In this document: positions 1-9,135 of the stretch, piece after piece
How positions within the stretch are numbered: position 1 is the first letter of the stretch
How the letters are laid out: every line of letters starts with the position of its first letter
Assembly: GCF_003226325.1 (NCBI RefSeq)
Contig: NZ_PDOD01000001.1
Span: 868,001-932,000, forward strand
DNA: 64,000 bases
Direction of reading: 5' to 3'
DNA from: Salipaludibacillus keqinensis
Lineage (GTDB): Bacteria; Bacillota; Bacilli; Bacillales; Salisediminibacteriaceae
Program-made: the position numbers and the translations under genes
The notes under the pieces: generated by a model
Told to the model about the DNA's origin: nothing
What the model saw: the letters and a program-made list of their open reading frames with translations, nothing else
The model's database searches: none

Positions 1-2357
1 TGCCATGGTTCCTTTAAGTTTGTCAGGGCAATCTCCATTCTTTCGATAAGCTCAGTTCTTTCTTGTGTGTTTTCAAGGATAACGGCCTTTACGTTCTCTA
101 GACCCACTCTTTCAATCCAATGAGAGGTTCTTTCAAGATACTGTGCTGTTTCACGATAATACTGCAAATAAGCTGCAATTGTTTCCAAGACTTTCTCGTC
201 TGATGACACCGAGCAGAGAAGTTCGGCTGCTCTAAGGGAGGATCCGCCATTACCGCCTACATAGATTTCCCATGCTCCTTCAACCCCGATAACGCCAACA
301 TCTTTAATGCTGGATTCAGCGCAGTTTCTTGGACAAGCTGAGACGCCCATTTTAACTTTGTGAGGTGTATTCAGCTTTTCGAATTTTTTTTCAATGGCAA
401 TTCCAAGACCGATGGAATCCTGAGTACCAAATCGGCAAAAATCTTCTCCTACACACGTCTTAACTGTTCGGATAGCTTTTCCGTAAGCATATCCTGATGG
501 CATATCAAGATCTTTCCATACGTTTGGAACGTCTTCCTTCTTGATACCGAGGAGATCAATTCGTTGCCCTCCTGTTATTTTGAGGAGAGGCACTTCATAC
601 TTATCAGCCACATCAGCAATTCTTCGCAAGTCTTTTGCATTTGTGACACCACCATACATGCGTGGAACAACGGAATAAGTGCCATCTTTTTGAATATTGG
701 CATGCATCCGTTCGTTAACAAAACGGGATTCTTTTTCGTCTTCATAATCAATAGGATTGACCATGCCGAGATAGTAGTTGATGGCTGGACGACATTTAGA
801 GCATCCTTCTTCTTCCTGCCAGTCGAGCACGTTCATAACTTCCCGAGTATGGGAGAGGCCTTTTGCACGTATTTCATAGACAACTTCTTCATGGGTCAAC
901 GTTGTGCAGGAGCATACAGATTCTTTTTCAGAGGCGGAATCGTAATCATCGCCAAGTGTATATTCAAGAATTTCACCAACTAAACCTTTACACGTACCGC
1001 ATGATCTGGAGGCATTCGTACAATCTCTTACTTGTGTCACTGACGTAAGCTTATCGTTTTGTATAGCTGAGACAATATCGCCTTTGGAGACACCGTTACA
1101 TCCGCAAATTGTTTCACTGTCGCTCATTTCAGCTACTGTATTGGGAGTGTTATCGTCATTGGTCTGGAGGATATTAACTTGACTCATATCAGACACATCT
1201 ATCTCGTTATGAATCAAATTTAACAAGTTTCGGCTTTCAGAAGTATCTCCAAATAAGACAGCCCCCACAATTTTGTTGTCCCGAATGACAATTTTCTTGT
1301 AAATCTTTTCAAAGTCATCCTGGATTCGAACAGCACGGACAGTGGGATCGTCAACAAATTCTCCTGCAGAGAAGACGTCGACGCCGCTTACCTTTAGTTT
1401 TGTGGATAGAATGGAACCTTCATAGCCTTTGCCAGTTTCTTTTTCACAGATTCTTTTAGCAAGAACTTTACCTTGTTCGTAAAGTGGCGCCACCAGTCCG
1501 TATACCATTTCTCTGTGCTCAGCACATTCTCCTACTGCATACACATCAGGTGCACTGGTTTCCATATAGTCATTAACAACGATGCCCCGGTTCGTTTCAA
1601 TACCGGAGTCAGCCGCCATGCCTACATTCGGCTTGATACCAACAGCCATGACGACCAGATCGGCTTTAACAGGTTTACCATTTCTGAACGTTACTTTTTT
1701 CACTCTTCCAGAACCTATAATAGCCTCCGTATGATGGTTCATTAGAAAATTCATCCCTTGATTCTCTAGTTCTGCTTGCAACATGGTAGAGGCAGTCACA
1801 TCCAGTTGTCTTTCCATTAGATGATCCATAATATGAACCACGTCCACGTCCATACCGAGATTCAATAGACCTCGTGCAGCTTCTAGCCCGAGAAGGCCAC
1901 CTCCAATGACAACGGCCTTCTTATATTTTTCGGATGACTGAATCATCGTTTCACAGTCTTTAATGTCTCTAAAAGCAATAACGCCTTCTTTATCAGCGCC
2001 GGGGAGGGGAAGCATGAACGGGTTTGAACCCGTTGCTATGATTAAGTCGTCGTACGCCATGGATTTGCCTTTGTCCGTTTGAATGGTTTTCTTTTCAGTT
2101 TGAATGACAGTGACAGTTTCGCCAGTACAGAGCGTGATGTTATTTCTTTCGTACCATTCATACGAGTTGAGGACGATGTCGTCTATGGAGGTGTCACCTT
2201 GAAGCACGGAAGAAAGCATGAGCCTGTTGTAATTAGGGTGAGATTCACGTCCGAAAACGGTGATCTCAAACTTTTCTGGATCTTCCTTCAATATTTCTTC
2301 GAGGCATCTGACACCTGCCATCCCATTTCCTATTAATATAAGCTTTCGTTTAGACAT
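1..2357 (-). CDS. nasD: Nitrite reductase [NAD(P)H] large subunit, 3' end outside window
   Basis: Cytoplasmic assimilatory nitrite reductase, reducing nitrite to ammonium with NAD(P)H. Read leftward from ATG 2357, the frame stays open to the window edge (about 785 residues; the family is usually about 800), so only a short C-terminus is missing. Visible in order: FAD-binding glycine motif IGNGMAG near residue 9, a second dinucleotide fold with VVIGGGLLGLE near 148, a BFD-type [2Fe-2S] region with CGCNG and CTNASRSCGTC around 415-455, a second Cys pair region around 480-525, then the siroheme/[4Fe-4S] ligands TCVGEDFC near 634 and ACPRNC near 672. The narK-like gene ends 57 bp upstream on the same strand, so the two probably form one operon. 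The small subunit would be expected beyond the left edge. The homologous name nirB is equally valid. Confidence 0.95.
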   Translation of the reverse strand, partial: MSKRKLILIGNGMAGVRCLEEILKEDPEKFEITVFGRESHPNYNRLMLSSVLQGDTSIDDIVLNSYEWYERNNITLCTGETVTVIQTEKKTIQTDKGKSMAYDDLIIATGSNPFMLPLPGADKEGVIAFRDIKDCETMIQSSEKYKKAVVIGGGLLGLEAARGLLNLGMDVDVVHIMDHLMERQLDVTASTMLQAELENQGMNFLMNHHTEAIIGSGRVKKVTFRNGKPVKADLVVMAVGIKPNVGMAADSGIETNRGIVVNDYMETSAPDVYAVGECAEHREMVYGLVAPLYEQGKVLAKRICEKETGKGYEGSILSTKLKVSGVDVFSAGEFVDDPTVRAVRIQDDFEKIYKKIVIRDNKIVGAVLFGDTSESRNLLNLIHNEIDVSDMSQVNILQTNDDNTPNTVAEMSDSETICGCNGVSKGDIVSAIQNDKLTSVTQVRDCTNASRSCGTCKGLVGEILEYTLGDDYDSASEKESVCSCTTLTHEEVVYEIRAKGLSHTREVMNVLDWQEEEGCSKCRPAINYYLGMVNPIDYEDEKESRFVNERMHANIQKDGTYSVVPRMYGGVTNAKDLRRIADVADKYEVPLLKITGGQRIDLLGIKKEDVPNVWKDLDMPSGYAYGKAIRTVKTCVGEDFCRFGTQDSIGLGIAIEKKFEKLNTPHKVKMGVSACPRNCAESSIKDVGVIGVEGAWEIYVGGNGGSSLRAAELLCSVSSDEKVLETIAAYLQYYRETAQYLERTSHWIERVGLENVKAVILENTQERTELIERMEIALTNLKEPW

Positions 2358-2414
2358 GAGTAGTCCTCCTTAAATATAGTAAATGATTTAAAAATGTGAA
2401 AATCAGAATGACCC

Positions 2415-3947
2415 TTACAGACGATAATGATCTCCCGAAGCGGTGCGTTTTAATTCAAAATCTGGTTCAGTTGCCACAGCATTGGCTATATCTACTGAGG
2501 ATTCATAATAGTCTTCTGCAAACGCATTTTCAGGTTCTTCAAGCCAGAGATAACACATGACAAAACTAATGAAAGCACCACCTGCGAGAACGAAGAAAAA
2601 CGTTTGAGGCGTTACGAACGTATAAAGTGTTAAATAAAGGGTGGAGCCCACGTTCCCATATGCACCTGCCATGCCTGCTACTTGTCCCGTCAGCCGCTTT
2701 TTGATCATTGGAATGATAGCAAAGGTTGCACCTTCAGCACCCTGCACAAATACGGATGTGATAATGGTGACTGCAATTGCAAGAACTAGAGGCCAACTTG
2801 AATCGATGAATCCCATTAATCCCAAACCGGCAGTGATCCCGATCATATAAATGAGCATTGTATTTTTTCGGTTGCCCATCCGGTCTGATAGTATACCGCC
2901 CAATGGCCTTGCTACTAGATTAATCACTGCAAAAGAGGCAGCGATAATCCCAGCCGAAGTGGGTGTTAATGAAAAAGTTAACTGGAAGAACATTGGCAAC
3001 ATGGAGACGATCGCCAGCTCTGCACCAAAATTTGCAAAGTAAGTACTGTTTAGAGCTGCCACATTTTTAAATTCATATTTATCATCCTCTGGCACCCCTT
3101 TTCTGAGAATCGGGACATTAACCTGAAAAATCTTGTAAATTTGATAGATGATCGTTAAACTGATGACTGCATACGAAACATGGAGTACGGTGTCTGAGAT
3201 AAAGCCCATTCCGGCAAGTCTCCACGCTAACACAGCTAAAGCGCCACCGAGAGGGACGGTCCAAATGATAAGTAGAATAAAGTCTTTCCAGGAACTGACT
3301 TCCAAAGCTCCTGATTTCTTAGGTTTAATAAATACTTTTCCTTCAGGTGTATCTTTGACGGCAAGGTAGTAAATAATTCCGTAAATGATACATACAACAC
3401 CTGTTAACGCCACTGCATACCGCCACCCGTCATCTCCACCGAACATGGTAAGAGCGAACCAAGGTAACAGCATAGCACCTGCAGCAGAACCGAAGTTTCC
3501 CCAGCCTCCATAAATGCCTTCAGCGAATCCTACATCTTTTGGAGGGAACCATTCAGAGACCATTCGGATCCCTACCACAAAGCTTGCTCCGATACTGCTT
3601 AACAACAGTCTTGAAACCATTAATTGTGTCCAGGAATCACCAAATGCGAACATAAACGTAGGAATAGACATGAGGATTAACAGTCCAGAATAAACGATTC
3701 TGGGACCAAACCTATCCAGAAGCATCCCGATGACTATTCGTGCAGGGATCGTCAAAGCTACATTCACAATAGCCAGTGCAGCCAGATGTTCACTTGTCAA
3801 CCAGCTGCTTGATTCGAGCATGGTGGTGGCCAAAGGGGCCATGTTAAACCAGGTGAAAAAGGAAACAAAAAAAGCAATCCACGTTAAATGTAGCACCTTC
3901 ATTTGTTCATTCTTAAACTTAAAAATGTCTCTTACCTTCAAAATCAC
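2415..3947 (-). CDS. narK: Nitrate/nitrite transporter, NarK/NasA-type MFS
   Basis: A 510-residue major facilitator protein with about 12 membrane segments, expected to import nitrate (or exchange nitrate and nitrite) at the cytoplasmic membrane. The loop after the second helix reads MLLDRFGPR, the MFS motif A form, and a glycine-rich GGWGNFGSAAGA stretch matches the nitrate signature of NNP-family transporters. The second half repeats motif A as GGILSDRMGNR. The start is GTG 3947 behind AAGGAG; TTG 3941 is an alternative. The C-terminal tail of about 40 polar residues is cytoplasmic. The nitrite reductase gene follows after 57 bp on the same strand, which supports nitrate assimilation over respiration, though the transporter alone cannot decide this. 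Confidence 0.92.
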   Translation of the reverse strand: MILKVRDIFKFKNEQMKVLHLTWIAFFVSFFTWFNMAPLATTMLESSSWLTSEHLAALAIVNVALTIPARIVIGMLLDRFGPRIVYSGLLILMSIPTFMFAFGDSWTQLMVSRLLLSSIGASFVVGIRMVSEWFPPKDVGFAEGIYGGWGNFGSAAGAMLLPWFALTMFGGDDGWRYAVALTGVVCIIYGIIYYLAVKDTPEGKVFIKPKKSGALEVSSWKDFILLIIWTVPLGGALAVLAWRLAGMGFISDTVLHVSYAVISLTIIYQIYKIFQVNVPILRKGVPEDDKYEFKNVAALNSTYFANFGAELAIVSMLPMFFQLTFSLTPTSAGIIAASFAVINLVARPLGGILSDRMGNRKNTMLIYMIGITAGLGLMGFIDSSWPLVLAIAVTIITSVFVQGAEGATFAIIPMIKKRLTGQVAGMAGAYGNVGSTLYLTLYTFVTPQTFFFVLAGGAFISFVMCYLWLEEPENAFAEDYYESSVDIANAVATEPDFELKRTASGDHYRL

Positions 3948-4019
3948 GTCTCTCCTTTTTAGTCATTTTTTAACAGATTATTTTTTCTTCTATTCAGTAT
4001 TTTCTGAAAAATAAAAACG

Positions 4020-4256
4020 GAGTAACCAGCAACTTTTGAAGTATGTGACATAGTATGACTTGGTTTAGTGAACCTGAAAGGATTTTTGTCAGAGAATGTA
4101 ACAATAAAAATGAGATTAAAAAGTCTCATAAAATGGCAAAAGCTTTATAACGACTTATGTTTCCTCGCTTATTTAAAACCGTTGACAACTTTTTAGGTTA
4201 GAGGTTAAATGAATGTGTGAATATTTTTATTTTTTATTCATAAAATGAGAGGGATT
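4020..4256. promoter_or_regulatory. Divergent promoter region between narK and the TetR gene
   Basis: On the plus strand TTGACA (4182-4187), a 17-bp spacer and TTAAAT (4205-4210) form a sigma-A-like promoter about 45 bp before the TetR start. The -10 matches only four of six consensus bases. The spacer and -10 contain the direct repeat GGTTA...GGTTA (4197-4207), a possible regulator contact. No clear minus-strand promoter for narK was recognised, although one must lie here or upstream. Confidence 0.45.
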
Positions 4257-4880
4257 ATGCCACCAAGAGGATTTAATGAAACTGAGGAAGCAAGAATAAA
4301 AGAAGCATTGATTCATTCAGGCAGAGAAAGGTTTGCAAAAACAGGATTGAAAAAAACAAGTATTAACGATCTGACGAAAGCTGCCGGCATTGCTCAAGGC
4401 ACGTTTTATAAGTTTTTTGACTCGAAGGAACTGCTTTACTTCACCCTATTAAAACAAGAAGAAGAGGCTGTCAGAGAAATGCTGTTCACTGATTTTCAGT
4501 CTGTAGCAAAAATTACACCTCGCCAATTTGCGCGAATACTTTCGAAGGCTTTACTTATTATAGAGCAAATGCCTGTTCTGGCACGCGTAATGAGAACAGA
4601 AGAATTCGATTTGCTCGTTCGAAAGCTACCCTCAGACATACTGACAGAATATGACGAAGTGGACCCGTTTAATTTTACTTCGTTAATGAATCATTGGAAA
4701 CTTCAGGGACAGATGGATAAATCCTTGTCCGTTGAGGTCTTGAATGGGGTCATTAAATTAGTCTTTCAACTGTCGCTGCATCATCAAGATGTAGGAGAAG
4801 AAGTGTTTGAGGAAAGCTTAACGTTCATCATCGAGTCCGTTTCTGAGAAAATGTTTAAGGAAGGTAAAGGGAAGAAATAG
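4257..4880 (+). CDS. TetR/AcrR family transcriptional regulator
   Basis: A 207-residue one-component regulator. Residues 10-55 form the TetR DNA-binding domain, with the typical A-x-x-L-F/I-x-x-x-G pattern (ERFAKTGLKKTSINDLTKAAGIAQGT) and the YKFFDSKELL turn that ends the domain. The remaining helical part would bind an unknown ligand. ATG 4257 is preferred to ATG 4245 because GAGAGGG lies five bases before it, while 4245 has no ribosome binding site. It is divergent from narK, so narK and its own gene are candidate targets. Position alone supports that; TetR proteins are not the usual nitrate regulators. Confidence 0.85.
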   Translation: MPPRGFNETEEARIKEALIHSGRERFAKTGLKKTSINDLTKAAGIAQGTFYKFFDSKELLYFTLLKQEEEAVREMLFTDFQSVAKITPRQFARILSKALLIIEQMPVLARVMRTEEFDLLVRKLPSDILTEYDEVDPFNFTSLMNHWKLQGQMDKSLSVEVLNGVIKLVFQLSLHHQDVGEEVFEESLTFIIESVSEKMFKEGKGKK

Positions 4881-4989
4881 GTTTAATAGGTTAAGAGAAC
4901 CTAAAGCTATTTGCGTGTTTTATTAATCAGTGAGAAAACGATTATGTGTATAAGAATCAGGCACCCACCGGTTTCACATAAGAGGAACG

Positions 4990-5319
4990 ATGAGAGAAAA
5001 TAATGTTGAAGTTTGAGATAATTTTCCTGTAGATAAACAGTTATTTGAAATAGATGTTAGACTAGAGGAGAAGATACTTAGCCAAGTGGAGAGATTAAGA
5101 ATGAAAGATTCAAGGAACTCTTATGCTAGTTTCATAGCTATAATGTCAGTTTCCACACCAATAGGAATCATATTTGGTTTAGATTCATGGATCCATCTTT
5201 TCAGAGAGCAGTCTGGCTTTCAATTGGCAATGTTTCTATTACCTGTTTCTATAAGTATTAGCGTTTTTTGTTGTATTAAAGCTGTAAAGATTAAAAAGTC
5301 TATGGAAATTCATCAATAA
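4990..5319 (+). pseudogene. Small membrane protein gene with an in-frame stop (or shortened product)
   Basis: Reading from ATG 4990, which follows a good AGAGGA site, gives MRENNVEV, then TGA at 5014-5016, then an uninterrupted 101-codon continuation in the same frame to 5319. The continuation is protein-like: an acidic amphipathic stretch (FPVDKQLFEIDVRLEEKIL), a basic patch, then two hydrophobic helices and a basic tail. This is the architecture of short membrane-anchored anti-sigma-like proteins such as YxlC, but I do not claim homology. A shortened 72-residue product from ATG 5101 (GGAGA seven bases upstream) remains possible. Either one point mutation inactivated the gene or translation restarts internally. 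Confidence 0.55.
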
Positions 5320-5716
5320 AAGCTGACACGGGTGATATAGATTTGCAAGAACGGAGAGTGACCCGCAGTTTCTCTTAACAAAACAACACAAAAATTACCT
5401 ACTGTTATGTATTAACTATTGCTTCTGAAAGGACTATTCAAATAACTGATTAAAACAGTTAGGCTTTAAAACGTTTTAACCTCAGAATAAACCACGTCAC
5501 TCCCTAAATTAAAGTACCTCGCACCTCATAATTAAGTTCAGTTGTAACCGCTATCAGACTTGTCGACAATTGTGATGTGACTTGCGTCGACCTCCCACTA
5601 CCATTCTAGTTATTGTAAATCCTATGGTAAAGGCAATGATATACACCTCGAATTGTTCAGAGGAGCAATCATTGGAAAAACGTGTTCAGAAAATTATTTT
5701 ATGAAGGGGGCTTTGT
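5320..5716. other. Intergenic stretch, no supported gene
   Basis: This 397-bp A+T-rich gap lies between two broken small genes. I see no promoter, terminator or RNA gene that I would defend. On the minus strand, GTG near 5660 opens a short peptide containing YIIAFTIGFTIT and ending near 5565. It is too short and its ribosome binding site too poor to call. With its neighbours the stretch looks like decaying DNA. Confidence 0.5.
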
Positions 5717-6060
5717 ATGAAGCCAAGAATCTTATTGATTTCACAAGATGAAATTGAGAAAGATAAATTGACGCGCATTTTTGATCAGAAAAATTTATTT
5801 ATTTACAGTGAGAAAATCACAGAAATTAATGTACAACAGATAATTCAGGATCAAAGAGTGAACGTGATCCTTTTAAGTGAACAGTGTTTATCAATCTTAA
5901 AAGTAATAAGCAGTCTTTCTTATAAACCACCGACAATTGTATTAGTGGCAAGGAGGAATGATGAAGTGATTAGAAAAACAGCCTGAATATATTTACTAAA
6001 GGGTTTATTTTAACCTCTTCCTATCTGGAATTGCAGCAAACGAGCAGAAAAGTCATCTAG
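5717..6060 (+). pseudogene. Degenerate response-regulator receiver domain
   Basis: ATG 5717 follows a strong GGGGG site and opens 89 codons resembling a receiver domain: first strand RILLISQDE, third strand NVILLSEQCL, fourth strand TIVLVARRNDEVIRKTA. The usual phosphoacceptor Asp at the end of the third strand is Ser. Translation stops at TGA 5984-5986, but the expected next piece follows: IYLLKG in the same frame, then FILTSSYLELQQ one frame over, to TAG 6058-6060. A typical receiver reads roughly ...YLLKGF...L at this place. I infer one nonsense and one frameshift change. A functional 89-residue protein cannot be excluded. Confidence 0.5.
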
Positions 6061-6416
6061 TAGTCATGTTTTTATTAAAGAAAAAAATAAGTTTTTTCCG
6101 GCGGTGGCGTACATAAGCTATCGCTTTTTTGGGTGAAGTTCTAAATTCCAACTTTGATTTTCAGTATCTGAAACAGGATTCGTTCAAGCGGAAGCAGGAT
6201 CTTTTGCTAAAGTATGATCAATGAAACGGTAATCCATTTTAATAGACAAGGTGAAGGTATTTCATGTTTTTTATAATGAAAATTAGAAAGAGAGAAGGTA
6301 TTATGTCACAGGAACAATAGTGGAGCTGTTAAGGAATGTATAGGTCTTGAGATTCAACGTCGCTATCAGAACCTGTGAATGTAGCATTCTGCTTGGACCA
6401 TGTTCGCTTTGCATGA
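6061..6416. other. Intergenic stretch between receiver remnant and XRE gene
   Basis: About 356 bp without a supported gene. Both flanking genes point toward it, so a terminator is expected. The only candidate is a weak imperfect one near 6095-6135 (TTTTTTCCGGCGGTGG and later CGCTTTTTTGGG), which I do not call. No repeat of the families found further right occurs here. Confidence 0.4.
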
Positions 6417-6644
6417 TTATTCTTCACCCGTTTCGTAATCAAACAGGTCGTCAATGGAACAGTCGAAAGCGAGGGCCAGTTCAAAGGCTAAGGTGAGAGA
6501 TGGTGTATATTTATTTTTTTCGATGGAGATGATCGTTTGCCGGCTGACACCGACTTTTTTTCCTAGATCCGCTTGTGTCATTTTATATTTTGACCGCCAC
6601 ATTTGTATGTGATTGTCCAGTTTCCCCGATGTATTTTTTCCCAT
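6417..6644 (-). CDS. XRE-family helix-turn-helix regulator
   Basis: A 75-residue Cro/CI-type DNA-binding protein, nearly all HTH: KMTQADLGKKVGVSRQTIISIEKNKYTPSLTLAFELALAF, followed by the DLFDYE tail typical of short Firmicute regulators of the YozG type. ATG 6644 is preferred to ATG 6662 because GGAGGG stands seven bases before it. The gene follows the ABC permease by 25 bp on the same strand and is probably the last gene of that operon. Likely roles are autoregulation of the exporter or control of the nearby small membrane protein gene whose promoter lies under a dyad at 9478-9514; both are inferences. Confidence 0.85.
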   Translation of the reverse strand: MGKNTSGKLDNHIQMWRSKYKMTQADLGKKVGVSRQTIISIEKNKYTPSLTLAFELALAFDCSIDDLFDYETGEE

Positions 6645-6669
6645 GGGGTTCCCTCCATTCATGATGAAC

Positions 6670-7413
6670 TTAAACCCATTCCCGTCGCTGAAAATGGACG
6701 CTTCCGACTACCGTAAATAAGGCTAAGCTAGAGATCATGACCACGTAAAACGTCACTGCCGAGTCCAAAAATCCCGCATCTCCTCCTAATGAGTAGGAAA
6801 GGGCCTGGGTCATCCCTAACAATGGATGAGCCCAAGGATACAAGGGGCCGAACAGAGGAGAATTGGCGATAATGACGGCTGGAAATGTCAACATCACGTT
6901 GACGACACTTGGTCCTGCGAACGACGTAAGCATGGTGGCTAGCCACAGTTGCAGCGCAATTAACGGTAAACAGGCAAGCCAGCCTACTCCAACACTCATC
7001 AACACATTTACAAATGGAAAGGGGTCCGAGAATCCTTTTAATGTCCCTGCGACCCACGTAGCGATCAGAAATGCGGTCTGGGTTAACGTCAATAGAAAAA
7101 GGATGACGATAAATTTGGCAAAATAGATTTGCAGCCTTGAAACAGGAAGCGTTAATACTTGCTTCCAGCTGCCCCCTGAATGCTCATGACGGCAAATAAG
7201 TGCTGCAAAGACACCCGTGAGAAGGGGCAGGAAAATAGCGCTATGTGCGAGAATCATCGTCGTGATCGTCCCGAGCCACTGGTGTTCGGGCACGTGCATC
7301 GTTGAGAACAATCCGATAATCGTCGCCAGCACAGGACTCGCAAGAACGATAAAAACAACTTTGGAATGTTTTAGCTTTAACCATTCAGATTTTAACACGT
7401 TTGAAAACATCAT
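6670..7413 (-). CDS. ABC exporter permease, lantibiotic-immunity type (second subunit)
   Basis: A 247-residue membrane protein with six predicted helices, starting MMFSNVLKSEWLKLKHSK, the usual opening of ABC-2-type immunity permeases (SpaE/MutG-like). ATG 7413 overlaps the upstream permease stop as ATGA and follows AAAGGA, so an in-frame reading starting further upstream is rejected. With the ATPase and the other permease it should form an exporter or membrane-protection pump for peptide antibiotics or other amphiphiles. No lantibiotic biosynthesis gene is nearby, so it more likely confers resistance than self-immunity. Confidence 0.85.
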   Translation of the reverse strand: MMFSNVLKSEWLKLKHSKVVFIVLASPVLATIIGLFSTMHVPEHQWLGTITTMILAHSAIFLPLLTGVFAALICRHEHSGGSWKQVLTLPVSRLQIYFAKFIVILFLLTLTQTAFLIATWVAGTLKGFSDPFPFVNVLMSVGVGWLACLPLIALQLWLATMLTSFAGPSVVNVMLTFPAVIIANSPLFGPLYPWAHPLLGMTQALSYSLGGDAGFLDSAVTFYVVMISSLALFTVVGSVHFQRREWV

Positions 7414-8120
7414 GCGGTCACATCCTTTCGTGTCAGATGAATCAGGGAGATCACCGTCAGGACTACACCTGTTCCGAGCCCGTAGAAGATATCCGGCGCA
7501 ATTGTCGTAATACCTTCCAAAAGAAGTGGCCAGCGCCACGGCAGCCATGTCGGCATGTCAACTGCATACATAATGAACACGGCGTTCGCAATCCCTGTCG
7601 TTAAAGCAATACCTTGATTTGTAAACCCCATCGAGAGCCAGAACTGTATAAAAACAAACGGAAGTACAGCTATAAATGTGTAAAGACTCATCTGTGAAGC
7701 GGCCATGAGAGGCAGGTCGCTGCCGAATCCAAGTGAGAGGCCTAGTATCATTGAAAAGATGACAAAAAGGACTGATGATACGATGAGCACCGTTAATATA
7801 ATCGCCAATTTGGAAAGGTAAATTTTCCCGTTGTTAACCGGCAGTGAAAACAGCTTCGTCCACGTATGAGTTTCGTGTTCGACACTTGCAAACAATGAAA
7901 TGATCAGCGTAAGTGTTAACACGAGGATCGTTGGCCAAAAAATATGGACATTTTCAAGTAGGAAATACCAGTAATCATCATGTAATCCCAGCAGGTGGTC
8001 AAGGCGCAGCGAATAATTCACTGCCTGCAAACCGACGAGTCCTGCGGGGAAAGCGATCATCATCACCCAAACCATCTTTTTCACTTTCATAAGATCGGAC
8101 TGGATCAGCGCTCTCATCAT
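7410..8120 (-). CDS. ABC exporter permease, lantibiotic-immunity type (first subunit)
   Basis: A 236-residue, six-helix permease beginning MMRALIQSDLMKVKKMVW, with the short N-terminal cytoplasmic segment and large first extracellular loop usual for MutE/EpiE-like subunits. The loop contains ASVEHETHTWTKLFSLPV, a conserved kind of segment in ABC-2 permeases (the sister permease has CRHEHSGGSWKQVLTLPV at the same place, so the two are diverged paralogues). Its ATG overlaps the ATPase stop codon by four bases (ATGA) and its own stop overlaps the next permease the same way, indicating strict translational coupling. Confidence 0.86.
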   Translation of the reverse strand: MMRALIQSDLMKVKKMVWVMMIAFPAGLVGLQAVNYSLRLDHLLGLHDDYWYFLLENVHIFWPTILVLTLTLIISLFASVEHETHTWTKLFSLPVNNGKIYLSKLAIILTVLIVSSVLFVIFSMILGLSLGFGSDLPLMAASQMSLYTFIAVLPFVFIQFWLSMGFTNQGIALTTGIANAVFIMYAVDMPTWLPWRWPLLLEGITTIAPDIFYGLGTGVVLTVISLIHLTRKDVTA

Positions 8121-9037
8121 AATGTTTCCTCACCTTTCGTAAGGTTGAGGAAAATGTCTTCGAGGGAAGCGATCTCCTCAGACACTCTGTAAATATCAAG
8201 GCCAGAATAGACTAACTCTTTTACGATTTCAGCAATTTTTCCGTCGGGCTGATTCGGCATTGTCAGCCAGTTATCGTGACGGGCCGTCTCGATGCCATGC
8301 CTAGAAAGGACTTTTTGACCTGTTTCCCAGTCATTCATTTGAACGTGTAATTTCCGGCTTGCTTTTTCACGGAGGACGTCAATCTGATCTTGGAAAATCA
8401 TTTCCCCTTTTGCGATGATCCCTACTTTTGTGGCAACTTGGTCGATTTCTGAAAGCAAATGGCTTGATAGGAGGACCGTCATTCCGTATTTTACGGGCAG
8501 TTGTTTAATTAATTCCCGAATATAAATCATGCCTGCCGGGTCAAGCCCATTTGTTGGTTCGTCCAATATGAGCAGTTTCGGACTTCCGAGCAATGAAGCT
8601 GCCAGCCCCAGGCGTTGTTTCATGCCTAATGAATATTCTTTCACTTTCCGGTCAGCCATTTTTGTCAGCCTGACCATCTCAAGTACTTCAGCTATTCGCG
8701 ACTTCGGCACCTGCAGGATTTTACGGAGTGTTTCCAAGTTATCTTTACCTGTCAGGTGTGGATAGTAAGAGGGAGATTCAACCAGGGAACCGATCTGCTT
8801 AAGAATGGTGATTCGTTCTTTCGATAAGTCCTTTCCGAAGACGGTCACCCTTCCTTTTGCTGGCTTGATGAGACCTAACAGCATCCGGATCGTCGTCGTT
8901 TTCCCTGCTCCGTTAGGGCCGAGGAATCCGTAAATTTCTCCTTCTTCAAGTTGGAGAGAGAGACCATTGACGACCTTCGCTCCTTTATACGTTTTCGTTA
9001 AACCATTTGTCTCTAGAAGATACGTTTGATTACCCAT
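8117..9037 (-). CDS. ABC transporter ATP-binding protein, BcrA/lantibiotic-immunity type
   Basis: A 306-residue ATPase. Walker A is GPNGAGKTTT (about residues 39-48), the signature is YSLGMKQRLGLA, Walker B is LLILDEPTNGLDP and the switch histidine lies in LLSSHLL. The C-terminal 80 residues form the extension common in bacitracin and lantibiotic export ATPases. It is the first gene of a tightly overlapping four-gene minus-strand unit with two permeases and an XRE regulator. Upstream, about 9066-9083, the sequence contains an imperfect TTAGT...ACTAA dyad that may be an operator. Confidence 0.93.
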   Translation of the reverse strand: MGNQTYLLETNGLTKTYKGAKVVNGLSLQLEEGEIYGFLGPNGAGKTTTIRMLLGLIKPAKGRVTVFGKDLSKERITILKQIGSLVESPSYYPHLTGKDNLETLRKILQVPKSRIAEVLEMVRLTKMADRKVKEYSLGMKQRLGLAASLLGSPKLLILDEPTNGLDPAGMIYIRELIKQLPVKYGMTVLLSSHLLSEIDQVATKVGIIAKGEMIFQDQIDVLREKASRKLHVQMNDWETGQKVLSRHGIETARHDNWLTMPNQPDGKIAEIVKELVYSGLDIYRVSEEIASLEDIFLNLTKGEETL

Positions 9038-9135
9038 TGGCCGGCACTCCTTGTTTGATTAGTCTGGTACTAAACCAAGTGAAAGAAACTTTTTAAAGAA
9101 GGGCAATGTGATTCAGCAGATGCCATCCCTAACGG

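Noticed and set aside
564-1745. Several open frames on the plus strand opposite the nitrite reductase gene
   Set aside because: They lie antisense to a continuous, motif-rich nitrite reductase frame and show no protein-like features or ribosome binding sites.
3245-3262. GGGACGGTCC in the narK-like gene as a repeat copy
   Set aside because: Within coding sequence, lacks the TTCT end and complementary stem; the same applies to GGGACGG strings inside hypF, hpaB and E1-alpha genes.
5565-5665. Minus-strand 30-codon peptide with a hydrophobic stretch (YIIAFTIGFTIT)
   Set aside because: Too short, GTG start with a poorly placed GAGG, in a decaying region; no supporting context.
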